The position numbers were made by a program, and so were the translations under genes. Below the pieces are notes generated by a model. That model saw only the letters and a program-made list of their open reading frames with translations. It had not been told where the DNA came from and did not search any database. From an uncultured Bryobacterales bacterium (lineage in GTDB: Bacteria > Acidobacteriota > Terriglobia > Bryobacterales > UBA6623): DNA of 64,000 bases. Below, one piece after another: positions 52,909-61,704 of the stretch. The number at the start of each line of letters is the position of its first letter. Within the stretch, counting starts at the first letter, position 1. The DNA lies in the NCBI GenBank assembly GCA_951813605.1, contig OX638379.1:3652062-3716061 (forward strand), read 5' to 3'.

Positions 52909-53328
52909 ATGGCAAGAACACCAGCTATCGCTTGCGCGGGGCTTTGCCTAGCCGTTCTCATAGCTCTGGCCCCGCTCGCAGCCCATCACGCGTTCTCGTC
53001 GGAATTCGACGCCGCCAAGCCGGTCAGGCTGCGCGGCAAGATAACCAAGATGGAGTGGATCAATCCGCACGCTTGGATGCACGTCGAGGTAGAGACGGAA
53101 GCTGGCGGAACAGAGAACTGGATGATCGAGGCTGGCCCTCCGGGCGCGCTCGTGCGACGCGGATGGCGCAAGGACTCCGTCAAGCCCGGGGTTGAAGTGC
53201 TGGTGGAGGGGTACCGCGCGATCGACGGCACGAACAAAGCCAACGGCCGCGATGTGACACTACCGGACGGGACGCGGCTGTTCGCTGGATCCTCCGGAAC
53301 CGGGGCCCCTTACGACGACCGGCGCTAG
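52909..53328 (+). CDS. DUF6152 family secreted protein
   Basis: The 139-residue protein starts at ATG 52909, with GAGGAGG ahead. It has a signal peptide (ACAGLCLAVLIALAPLAA) and the family core AHHAFSSEFDAAKPV, then GKITKMEWINPHAWMHVEV. The single domain is a small beta barrel; the conserved NPHAW suggests metal or ligand binding. It follows the VOC fusion by 13 bases and is probably co-transcribed with it. Its function is unknown. Confidence 0.88.
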   Translation: MARTPAIACAGLCLAVLIALAPLAAHHAFSSEFDAAKPVRLRGKITKMEWINPHAWMHVEVETEAGGTENWMIEAGPPGALVRRGWRKDSVKPGVEVLVEGYRAIDGTNKANGRDVTLPDGTRLFAGSSGTGAPYDDRR

Positions 53329-53479
53329 CCTGAATTGTGGCTAGGCAGGCCTCAGGGGCCGGCCCAATTGTCGCGGGACTGCGTCGCTCCAATTCCGAGT
53401 CGGTCTAAATAATCGCTTCTTCTCGCCGTCGCCCGCATAGTCGAGTAGGAGGGGGCATTACCGCGCCCCTCCCCTCACA

Positions 53480-53512
53480 GACCCGAGCGTGCGCGTCTAA
53501 CGCACTCGGTTC
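53480..53512 (-). ncRNA. Group II intron domain V hairpin
   Basis: Read on the minus strand, GAACCGAG ... CTCGGGTC form an eight-pair outer helix around GTTAGACGCGC. The 33-nt hairpin lies just after the reverse transcriptase stop. The catalytic triad position, usually AGC or CGC, reads AAC here, which may add to the loss of activity. Confidence 0.6.
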
Positions 53513-53513
53513 C

Positions 53514-54839
53514 TCACATGGCAGGTTCGCTCAAGGGGAAGAGCGGAGCAGTTGTAGCGGGCCGAATGCGAAGCCTCGGCAGAGGGTGCCTCCGCAGGAG
53601 TTCCCGCATTCTGTCCCAGTTCAGGCGCGCTTTATGGCTGCGACGCGATAACCATTTCCGCCAGATGTGCGTGACTTGGTATCGAAAACTCGACAGCCGC
53701 ACGCTGTTGCCCCTGAGACCGTAGTAGTTCCCGTGCCCCCGTAGCACGCTCGCGAGATGCGCCCATTGCTTGGGCACCGCGTCGTGCCGGTGTCTGCGAC
53801 ACCAATCATTCACGGCTCTCAGCGCACGTGCGAACCGGCTCCTGGCCGTGGTCTGGCGCACGACGGAGCTTCCCTTCCGTGTTCGCACCCAGTAATGGGT
53901 GAGACCGAGGAAGTCGAATGCCGCGCCCTGCCCGCGCCCTCGGAGCCGGTTCGGTCGGAAGTCCAGATACCGCGTCTTGTCCGGGTGGAGCCGCAGCCCG
54001 TACCGTTCAAGGCGCTTGCCTAGCACGGCGAGCACCCGCTGGCCGTCCCGGTCGTTCTCGAAGAGCATCACGGCGTCGTCGGCGTATCGCACCAGCAGGC
54101 TTCTCCCCCGCAGGCGTGGTCGCACCGTTTCGTCGAACCATTGGTCCAGCACGCAGTGCAGGAACGCGTTCGCGATGAGGGGTGAGATCACACCGCCCTG
54201 AGGGGTGCCCTTCCCGGTCCGTTGCAGGACGCCCTCTTCGAGCACCCCTGCCTTGAGCCACTTGTTCCCCATCTTCCGTACTGCTCCGCCCTTGATCCGC
54301 AGGTCGAGGAACTCCCGCAGGTGCTTGTGCGAAATCGTGTCGAAATATTTCGAGATGCCCGCGTCAATCACCCACCGCTTCCCTGTCATCACGCCCTCCC
54401 GCACTGCGTGCAGGGCGTCATGGGCGGAGCGGCCCGGGCGGAAGCCGTATGAGCAGCGCAGGAAATCCGCCTCGTACACTGGCTCCAGCAGCATCACGAT
54501 CGCTCTCTGCGCCACCTTGTCCTCGAACGTGGGGCTGCCAAGGGGCCGTGTCGTGCCGTCCGCCTGCGGGATATGGTGCCGCCGGACCGGCGGTGCGACG
54601 TAGCTACCGGACTTGATCCGACCCAGCAGGTCCAACAGGCTAGCCTCCAAGTCCTTCTCCTAGTCCGCTGCCGTCACGCCGTCGATGCCTGCCGCACCAT
54701 CCTTGCGCGTCAGCCGATACGCCTCCTGCATCCACTCGAGGTCGATGAAGCGGCGCAGCGTCGTGAACACCCGCTCCGGGTGCTCCCTCGCCTGTTCGGC
54801 TATCCACTGTCGTTTCGTGGACGTGTTTGTGGAACTCAT
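53514..54839 (-). pseudogene. ltrA: Group II intron reverse transcriptase/maturase, amber-interrupted
   Basis: The full frame runs from ATG 54839 (GGAGGAAACC ahead) with WIAEQAREHPERVFTTLRRF and GAAGIDGVTAAD. Codon 60 is TAG (54662-54660), exactly where relatives have Tyr (AADYEKDLE). Translation could resume from an internal start for the rest, which is intact: HHIPQADGTTRPLG, FEDKVAQRAI, YGFRPGRSAHDAL, GTPQGGVISPLIAN and the catalytic VRYADDAVMLF. The C-terminal maturase region (YYGLRGNSVRLSSF) is present and no endonuclease domain is seen. The intron is therefore probably immobile unless suppressed. Confidence 0.85.
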
Positions 54840-55626
54840 GGTTTCCTCCAGCGTTTCCTTCCAGTGGTTCTGACCATGTGGCGCCCCCCTTCCCTCGGAC
54901 GGGTCCCGGCGGTCCCGGTTCCCCGCCGTCTGCCGGTACTACGAGGGCGCTGCGACTCCCTGCACTGCATCCCTTCGGCTTATTGATTCACCAGCCGGTA
55001 CCACGCCTTGCCTGCTTGTTCGCTCCCGGCCCCCCACAGGCAGGGGCGGGCCCGGACCCTTTGTTTCGGCCAGTGGTCCGTCTTCCGGCCATCATGCGTG
55101 GACAGTGCGCGGCCTCCCAGGTTCCCCGGCGAGCCATCCCGTGGCTATGCGGACGTTCTCTGACCCCGGCCGACCCGTTGCGCCTCGCCAATAGCGGCGC
55201 TTCCGGTGCAGCCCCCGCAATTATAAGAACGAAGCCGTCGACGTTGAGGATTTCGAGGCTCAATAGCGTCGCTTCACCACCCGCTGTGTACGCTTCACGA
55301 CACCTGTTACCAAATGCCGTGCCACACTCGCTCCCGGCTGGCGGACTACGCCTTTGCCGGGCAGGTGTCGAACCTGCTGGCTCGCGGTGCAAGCTTTCAG
55401 CTCATTCGCATCCTCCCTGCCAGGGCTTGCCCTGGCGCACTATAATCCCCGTAGCCCACAACGCCGGGAGCCGACCTTTACTTGCAAAGGGTGGCGACTG
55501 GCCTGCGACGGCCATGGCTGCGCATTCGGTTGCGGGCGGCAAGCACGAGGGCCGGAACGTTTCGAAAGACCGGCCTGGGGAATTCGCGCTCGAATCGGGA
55601 CAAGCCGACAGGGAGGGAGGATTCGG

Positions 55627-56616
55627 ATGACCAGAGGAATTTGCAGTCTGATCGCGCTGGCGGCGACCATCGTTCTGCCCCAAGTCGCCGCTTCGGAAGA
55701 AAACTGGACGCTCCCCCGCACTCCATGGGGCGATCCAGACTTGCAGGGCTTGTGGACGAACGAGACAATCACGCCTTTCGAGCGGCCCGCGAACGCTGCA
55801 GAGAAATCAGTTCATTCGGAAAAGGAAGCAGCGGCGATCGAAGAGGGGGTCGCAAAGCGTCGCGCAGCTTCGGACGGCACCTCGCCTACCGGCTCGGTTG
55901 GCTCCTACAACCAAGTTTGGATGGACTCGGGCACGCGGTTCCTGCCAACCCGGCAAACTTCGCTTGTCGTCGACCCTTCGGACGGCAGGGTACCCGTCAG
56001 GCCTGCGGCAGAGGCAAGGAGAGACTTCAACCGCGCCCACGAGGGAGACTCGTATATCTACATGAGCGTTTGGGACCGCTGTATCTCGCGAGGAGTGCCG
56101 GGCTCGATATTTCCAGCGGGGTACAACAATGCGTACAGGATCTTCCAGACTCCCGATTACGTGGCGATTCTCTACGAAATGATTCATGACGCCCGCATCA
56201 TTCCGATGGATGGCAGACCGCGCGTTGACGAGAACGTTCGCCTGTGGATGGGCGATTCGCGGGGCAAGTGGGAAGGCGATACGCTGGTCATTGAAGTGAC
56301 GAATTACACCGCCAGAGGTTGGATCGCATCCAATGGCGCTGCCCGGCGGATCAAGGGCATTCCGCAAACAGAGGATCTGAAAGTCGTCGAAAGATTCACG
56401 CGCACCAGCGAAGACACGATCCAATACGAGGTTTCCATTGAAGATCCGGAGATCTACACAAGCCCCTGGAAAATCGCGATGCCGCTGACCGCGGATCCGG
56501 AATATGAGATGTACGAGTACGCCTGTCACGAAGGGAATATGGCCGTGGAACTGGCACTCAGCGGCGCGCGGGCAGTTGAACGGGCTGCACTGGAGGACTC
56601 GGAGGGGGAGCGCTGA
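55627..56616 (+). CDS. Secreted 'GDPDLQGLWT' family protein, copy 3
   Basis: The 329-residue protein starts at ATG 55627 after GGGAGGAGG. It has a signal peptide (TRGICSLIALAATIVLPQVAA), then LPRTPWGDPDLQGLWTNET, DRCISRGVPGSIFPAGYNN, DSRGKWEGDTLVIEVTNYT and YEYACHEGNMAVE. It is about 75 percent identical by eye to the gene at 57001, so the two are a recent tandem duplication. The group II intron ends about 190 bases upstream and may separate this gene from its old promoter. Its function is unknown. Confidence 0.82.
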   Translation: MTRGICSLIALAATIVLPQVAASEENWTLPRTPWGDPDLQGLWTNETITPFERPANAAEKSVHSEKEAAAIEEGVAKRRAASDGTSPTGSVGSYNQVWMDSGTRFLPTRQTSLVVDPSDGRVPVRPAAEARRDFNRAHEGDSYIYMSVWDRCISRGVPGSIFPAGYNNAYRIFQTPDYVAILYEMIHDARIIPMDGRPRVDENVRLWMGDSRGKWEGDTLVIEVTNYTARGWIASNGAARRIKGIPQTEDLKVVERFTRTSEDTIQYEVSIEDPEIYTSPWKIAMPLTADPEYEMYEYACHEGNMAVELALSGARAVERAALEDSEGER

Positions 56617-57000
56617 GGACCGAGTCTCGCATGACCGGCCAACCGCTGTGGATTTCGGGGTAGGTTCGATTCCTGCGCTCTTGCGACGAATTCTTCAGCC
56701 TGCTGGGGAGGGGCGCCGGTCCAACTGCAGCGAGAACGACCCCAGTCGGGACATTCGACCTATGCGGTCCCAGCGCCGACCGAGAATGCGATCGATTCTT
56801 GACGGAGGCAAGCATCTCTGAAAGGCTCTGAGAGCATCGAATGGAGGTGGACCGACACTAGCAGCATCCACGTGATCGCCGGGATTCATTGCGCACCAAC
56901 GCCGGCGACCGGCGCGGGAGAAAGCCGCGGGCTCGGTTGGGGAGACTGATTCTTAGCATCCGTGCTAGGCTCGCAGGCGACTGACAGGAGGGCGTTTCGA
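56617..57000. other. Intergenic region between the tandem copies
   Basis: About 380 bases hold no gene I can support. An AGGAGGGC ribosome binding site lies directly before the next start. No hairpin with a T-run is seen, so read-through from the upstream copy is possible. Confidence 0.5.
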
Positions 57001-57987
57001 ATGACGTACAGAATGTGTGTTGCGATCGCGATCGTTGCGAGCTTGGCTGTGCCCGCGCTGGTTGCAGAGGACGGCGAGTGGGAATTGCCCCGCACTCCTT
57101 GGGGTGACCCGGATTTGCAGGGCCTTTGGACAAACGAGACGATCACGCCCTTCGAGCGACCTCTCGAGCAAGACAAGGAGTTCCTCACATCCGACGAAGC
57201 TGCGGCCATCAAGGAGAGCGTCGCGCAGCGTCGTGCAGCCACGGACGGGACATCGCCGCCCGGAAGCGTCGGCGGGTACAACCAGTTCTGGCTCGACTCG
57301 GGCACGGAGTACCTCCCAAGTCGCCAGACATCCCTGGTCGTCGACCCGCCGAACGGGAGAGTGCCCACGAGACCTTCCGCCGAAGCCCGCAGGGACTTCA
57401 ACAAGGCGCACCAAGGGGACTCGTACGACTACATGAGCGTCTGGGACCGGTGCATTTCGCGTGGAGTCCCAGGCTCGATCTTCCCCGCCGGCTACAACAA
57501 CGCGTACCGGATACTGCAAACTCCGAAGCACGTGGCGATCCTTTACGAAATGATCCACGACGCCCGCATTATCCCCTTGGACGGAGGGTCTCACGTGGAT
57601 GAGAGGATTCGTCTCTGGATGGGCGATTCGAGGGGCCGATGGGAAGGCGACACGCTGGTGGTGGAAGTGGCCAACTATACCGACAAGGGCTGGATCGCCT
57701 CGAATTCGGCGTCCAGACGGATCAAGGGCATCCCGCAAAGCGGGGACCTGACGGTCGTCGAGAGATTCACTCGCGTCAGCGAGGACACGATCCAATACGA
57801 AGTCACCATCAAGGACCCCGAGATCTACACGGCCCCTTGGAAGATCGCCATGCCTTTGACGAGCGATCCCGACTACGAGATGTACGAGTATGCGTGCCAC
57901 GAAGGCAACATGGCTGTGGAGTTAATCCTAGGGGGAGCCCGCGCGGAAGAGAGCGCGTCGCGCAAGGCTTCGGCGAGTGGGCTCTGA
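57001..57987 (+). CDS. Secreted 'GDPDLQGLWT' family protein, copy 4
   Basis: The 328-residue protein starts at ATG 57001 (AGGAGGGC ahead) with a signal peptide (RMCVAIAIVASLAVPALVA). It shares nearly every motif with copy 3: LPRTPWGDPDLQGLWTNET, ITPFERP, YNQFWLDSGTEYLP, DRCISRGVPGSIFPAGYNN, DSRGRWEGDTLVVEV and YACHEGNMAVEL. The two conserved Cys in DRCISRG and YACHEG are in all copies that keep the long form and could form a disulfide. It is followed by a strong terminator. Confidence 0.82.
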   Translation: MTYRMCVAIAIVASLAVPALVAEDGEWELPRTPWGDPDLQGLWTNETITPFERPLEQDKEFLTSDEAAAIKESVAQRRAATDGTSPPGSVGGYNQFWLDSGTEYLPSRQTSLVVDPPNGRVPTRPSAEARRDFNKAHQGDSYDYMSVWDRCISRGVPGSIFPAGYNNAYRILQTPKHVAILYEMIHDARIIPLDGGSHVDERIRLWMGDSRGRWEGDTLVVEVANYTDKGWIASNSASRRIKGIPQSGDLTVVERFTRVSEDTIQYEVTIKDPEIYTAPWKIAMPLTSDPDYEMYEYACHEGNMAVELILGGARAEESASRKASASGL

Positions 57988-58023
57988 GAGGATTGTCGAA
58001 ATAGAATCGATCGATTCGTGTCA

Positions 58024-58073
58024 GGAGGGCAGTGTCAATACCGTTTCATGTATTGTTCTGCCCCCCTTTTTTT
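58024..58073 (+). terminator. Rho-independent terminator
   Basis: GGGCAG-TGT-CAATAC pairs with GTATTG-TT-CTGCCC around an eight-base loop, followed by seven T residues (58067-58073). The internal TGT/TT bulge splits two perfect six-pair stems. It ends transcription of the secreted-family tandem genes. Confidence 0.85.
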
Positions 58074-58391
58074 CAGTGTGATTGCCACTAGAATTTACTG
58101 AATCGTCTAGAATTTCACAGCTAATGGAACCAATATGGTGTGATCCAATCGCCCTGCAAAATGATCCGACTATTTAGTGAGTAATGCATTTCCAATGTAG
58201 CCTTTCGGTCAAAATGCCGCTTTGATCCCGAAGGTCCCAGCTGCATTCTTCATTGCGAGTGCCATGCGGTCCACGTACTTTCCACGACACCGCCTTTGAA
58301 GGCCTTGGCCAGCTAGCTCGAAGTCGTTGGCCCCCGCCAATCCGGCCGACGGGGACCAACCCCTTCTCCTGTCCTTGCGGGCCCTGAGGAT
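58074..58391. other. AT-rich gap downstream of nrdJ
   Basis: This 320-base stretch is clearly more AT-rich than its surroundings for its first 120 bases. It contains a direct repeat CTAGAATTT (58088-58096 and 58107-58115, 19 bases apart). I see no gene. Confidence 0.4.
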
Positions 58392-61220
58392 TCAGCTGCA
58401 TCCAGAAGTGGAACCGCAGTTCGGACAGAGATGGCAGCTCCCGTTCACCGTCATGATCGATCCGCACTCGGCACACAGTGGCCCGTCCACTGGAATCCCT
58501 TGGAATACGAGTCTCTGTTGCGGCTCCGGCTCGGTCGGTTTCAGCACGGAAGCTTCGCCAGCCTCGCTCGCCGAGTACTCGCTTGAGATGAACTTCGCCC
58601 CCATCCACCGGAAGATGTAATCGGTGATCGACTTTGCGTAGCGGATTTCCTCGTTGTTCGTCCACCCGCTCGGCTCGAACCGCACGTGCCGGAACTTGTC
58701 GACGAGCGTCTTGAGCGGCACGCCGTACTGCAAGGTCAGCGAAATCGCTGTGGCGAAATTGTCCATCAGCCCGCTAATGGTCGAGCCTTCCTTCGCCATG
58801 CGAATGAAAATCTCTCCCGGTGTCTTGTTGTCCTCGTACAGGCCGACCGTCATGTAGCCCTCATGACCGCCCACCGAGAACTTGTGCGTGACCGACTGGC
58901 GCTCGTCTGGCAGCCTCTTGCGCAACGGCCGCATTCCGTTATCGGCTTTGGCGGCCCCCTCTTTGCCGCCCTGCGTCTTGCCCGTGCTGAGCGGCTGGAC
59001 GGCCTTCGATCCGTCACGGTAAATCGCAACGGCCTTGAGGCCAAGACGCCATGCCTCCATGTAGGCGTCAGCGATTTCCTCGGCAGCGGATTCCTCCGGC
59101 ATGTTAATCGTCTTGGAAATGGCGCCGGAGATGAACGGCTGCACGGCAGCCATCATCTTCAGGTGTCCCCGGTACTCGATGGCGCGTTCGCCGTTCTGCG
59201 CCTTGAAGCTGCAGTCGAAGACCGGCAGGTGCTCGCTCCTGAGGCCAGGGGCGCCCTCGATGGTCTCTGTCGAGTCGATGTGACTCAAGACCGCGTTCGC
59301 AATGTCGGGGGGGTAGCCGAGGCGCACCAGCGCTTCGTTCACCGTGTTGTTGACAATCTTGATCAATCCCCCGCCAACAAGCTTCTTGTACTTGACCAAG
59401 GCCAGTTCAGGCTCGATCCCGGTGGTGTCGCAGTCCATCATGAATCCGATCGTTCCAGTCGGCGCGATGACTGTGACCTGCCCGTTCCGGTACCCGTGCT
59501 CGCGACCGAGTTCGTAGGCCTCCTGCCACACAGTGTCCGCGCTCTCGCGAAGGTCTGGCTGCACTCCGTCGCGACCAATCCGCGCGGCGGCCGAACGATG
59601 CATGCGGATCACGTCCAGGAACGGCTTTCGGTTCTTCTCGTAGCCCTCGAAGGCGCCCTGCACGGCCGCGACCCCAGCGCTAGTAAGGTACGCCTGGCCG
59701 CACATCACAGCCGTGATCGAACCTGCTATGGCCCGCCCGCGGTCGGAATCGTACGGCACGCCCATCGACATCAGCAGGCCGCCCAGGTTGGCGAAGCCGA
59801 GCCCGAGCGGACGGTAGGCGTGCGAGTTGGCGGCAATGCTCGCCGTTGGATACGCGGCCCCGTCGACTAGGATCTCCTGGGCCAGGATCATGGTGTGGAC
59901 CGCACGCCGGAACGACGCCACATCGAACTCGCCGTCCGGCAGCAGGAAGCCTTTCAGGTTCAGCGACGATAGGTTGCAAGCCGAGTCATCTACAAACATG
60001 TACTCGGAACAAGGGTTCGACGCGTTGATGCGATCCGTGTTCTTGACCGGGTTCCAGCGGTTGATGGTCGAGTCGAACTGCATGCCGGGGTCGCCGCATT
60101 GATGAGTCGCCTCGGCAATCTCTCGCAGCAGATCCTTCGCCCGGTGCCGCTCCTTCGGCTGCCCGCTCAGAACGGATCGAGTCCACCAGTCGCCGCCCGC
60201 ATCCGCGGCCGCCATGAACTCGTCCGTGACACGCACGGAGTTGTTGGCGTTCTGGAACGCAATGCTGGCGTAGGCGTCCCCGTCAATCGCGCTATCGTAT
60301 CCGTTCTGAATCAGCGTATGCGCCTTCTCCTCCTCCGTGGCCTTGCACCAGATGAAGTCCTTCACGTCCGGATGATCGACGTTCAGGATCACCATCTTGG
60401 CTGCCCTGCGAGTCTTGCCGCCTGACTTGATGACCCCTGCAAACGCGTCGAATCCCTTCATGAACGAAACGGGGCCGGAAGCCCGCCCGCCTCCGGCGAG
60501 ACCAGCGTCGTTCTCCCGGATGCTCGACAGATTCGAGCCAGTGCCCGAACCCCATTTGAAGAGCATGCCCTCGGTCTTCGCCAGGTCGAGAATCGACTCG
60601 AGCGAATCGCCCACCGAGTTGATGAAGCAAGCCGAGCACTGCGGTCGATGCTCGTCGGGATTGAGCGTCGTGACGCGGCCGCTCCGCTTGTCCCATGCCC
60701 AGCCGTAGCCTCGCGATTCCTTGACGACGCCCACATTGAACCAGACCGGCGAGTTGAAGCTCGCCTTCTGAGCGAGCATGAGGTGAGCTAGGTCATCGCG
60801 GAAGCTCTCGACATCTTCCGCTGTCGCGAAATACTCGCCGTCGGCCCCCCAGCCCGCAACCGTGTTCACCACGCGCTGTACTAGCTCTCTGAGGCTGCAC
60901 TCGCGATCCGAGCCACCGACCGTGCCGTGGAAGTACTTGCTCGCGACGATGTTTGTCGCGGTCTGCGACCAGGCGCTCGGCATATCCACGTCGTTCTGCT
61001 CGAACACCGTGTTGCCCTCGGCGTCCGTAATGACGGCATTGCGCTTCTCCCACTTGAGAACACTGTAAGGAGTCTGGCCTGCTGGAAGATCGCATGTGAA
61101 GTAGCGTTTGAATGCAGCGCCCCGCGTTCGGCGCGCCTGTGCTTCTCCAGGTGGCGCATTGACGCGGGGGGCCTCCCGAACGTTCTTGCGTACGTCAGAT
61201 TTGATGCGGAGTCGGCTCAC
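58392..61220 (-). CDS. nrdJ: Adenosylcobalamin-dependent (class II) ribonucleotide reductase
   Basis: The 942-residue enzyme reduces ribonucleotides to deoxyribonucleotides using a B12-generated thiyl radical, so it works with or without oxygen. It has FNSPVWFNVG and PQCSACFINSVGDSLESI (redox Cys). WGSGTGSNLSSIRE, INASNPCSEYMF (thiyl Cys and Glu) and VTVIAPTGTIGFMMDCDTTG (phosphate loop) follow. The C-terminus carries the family zinc-ribbon tail CAECGSIMTVNGSCHLCPNCG. A candidate pair of NrdR boxes lies upstream, and nrdR is in the same window. I did not find a cobalamin-riboswitch B12 box. Confidence 0.95.
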   Translation of the reverse strand: MSRLRIKSDVRKNVREAPRVNAPPGEAQARRTRGAAFKRYFTCDLPAGQTPYSVLKWEKRNAVITDAEGNTVFEQNDVDMPSAWSQTATNIVASKYFHGTVGGSDRECSLRELVQRVVNTVAGWGADGEYFATAEDVESFRDDLAHLMLAQKASFNSPVWFNVGVVKESRGYGWAWDKRSGRVTTLNPDEHRPQCSACFINSVGDSLESILDLAKTEGMLFKWGSGTGSNLSSIRENDAGLAGGGRASGPVSFMKGFDAFAGVIKSGGKTRRAAKMVILNVDHPDVKDFIWCKATEEEKAHTLIQNGYDSAIDGDAYASIAFQNANNSVRVTDEFMAAADAGGDWWTRSVLSGQPKERHRAKDLLREIAEATHQCGDPGMQFDSTINRWNPVKNTDRINASNPCSEYMFVDDSACNLSSLNLKGFLLPDGEFDVASFRRAVHTMILAQEILVDGAAYPTASIAANSHAYRPLGLGFANLGGLLMSMGVPYDSDRGRAIAGSITAVMCGQAYLTSAGVAAVQGAFEGYEKNRKPFLDVIRMHRSAAARIGRDGVQPDLRESADTVWQEAYELGREHGYRNGQVTVIAPTGTIGFMMDCDTTGIEPELALVKYKKLVGGGLIKIVNNTVNEALVRLGYPPDIANAVLSHIDSTETIEGAPGLRSEHLPVFDCSFKAQNGERAIEYRGHLKMMAAVQPFISGAISKTINMPEESAAEEIADAYMEAWRLGLKAVAIYRDGSKAVQPLSTGKTQGGKEGAAKADNGMRPLRKRLPDERQSVTHKFSVGGHEGYMTVGLYEDNKTPGEIFIRMAKEGSTISGLMDNFATAISLTLQYGVPLKTLVDKFRHVRFEPSGWTNNEEIRYAKSITDYIFRWMGAKFISSEYSASEAGEASVLKPTEPEPQQRLVFQGIPVDGPLCAECGSIMTVNGSCHLCPNCGSTSGCS

Positions 61221-61329
61221 GGTTGGTCCTTCGGCTAGCTTTACATTTACTCACATGATTCGCATCGGAAGATCACATTCGCCAATCTCTTGCGAATGGC
61301 GCGCATGAACCCGGTTTCGTGCAATCACC

Positions 61330-61376
61330 ACACGAAACAATGTTGTACCGTCGAAACACCCTACTAAATCTTGTGG
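61330..61376 (-). promoter_or_regulatory. Candidate paired NrdR boxes upstream of nrdJ
   Basis: Box 1 (61361-61376, minus strand CCACAAGATTTAGTAG) fits the consensus ACACWATATATWGTGT at most fixed positions and is itself near-palindromic. Box 2 (61330-61345, minus strand CAACATTGTTTCGTGT) is weaker. Their centres are 31 bases apart, the three-helical-turn spacing typical of NrdR pairs. They lie 110-156 bases before the nrdJ start. Confidence 0.6.
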
Positions 61377-61704
61377 GGCAGTTCCGAGCATTCAGAAATC
61401 CTAACAGACCCCGCGCCTGCTTGCAACTGCCTGAGAGCTACTTCTTGCGGGCGGTTCTCGTGCGTATTTTCGACTGGTCTGTTTTGCTGCTTGCTAGCCG
61501 TGACATGCAAAAATCTTTATCCACCAATACGATAGGATGCTCTCTTTCAGAGCCAACCTAAAGTGCGGGTAGGCTTCGTGCAGCGATTAGCCCTCGGGAG
61601 ACTGGATTTCATGCCGGACGAAAACTCCGTTTAGAGCGCCGGTTTGGAGGATTCGGCCAAAGAATCGTTCAATCCAACCGCCTTCGGCCGGTTCCTTGGA
61701 CGCG
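61377..61704. other. Intergenic region between nrdJ boxes and the antiporter
   Basis: About 330 AT-richer bases lead to the antiporter's 3' end. A TTATCCACC at 61520 differs by one base from a DnaA box, but it is single. No gene or riboswitch is recognised. Confidence 0.4.

Larger units (their letters stand above)
53441..55440 (-). mobile_element. Group II intron (class C-like), degenerate
   Basis: On the minus strand the element begins GTGCGCCAGGG at 55440, fitting the GTGYG intron start. It carries about 600 bases of structured RNA region, a reverse transcriptase reading frame (54839-53514), a domain V hairpin (53512-53480) and a terminal domain VI-like hairpin (GGGGAGGGGCGCGGTAATG...) ending near CTACTCGAC at 53441. 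The size of about 2 kb and the 3' layout are those of bacterial class C introns. It lies between the DUF6152 gene and the 55627 gene. The 3' boundary is good to about ten bases. Confidence 0.75.

Noticed and set aside
54827..55630. 267-residue plus-strand frame over the intron 5' region
   Set aside because: It is antisense to the structured part of the group II intron and matches no protein family.
58174..58665. 163-residue minus-strand frame overlapping the nrdJ end
   Set aside because: Out of frame with the nrdJ C-terminal zinc ribbon and without recognisable motifs.
61500..61540. Replication origin at a TTATCCACC
   Set aside because: A single imperfect DnaA box; no cluster.
61221..61704. 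Cobalamin riboswitch upstream of nrdJ
   Set aside because: I looked for the B12-box core GCCACTG on the minus strand and did not find it.
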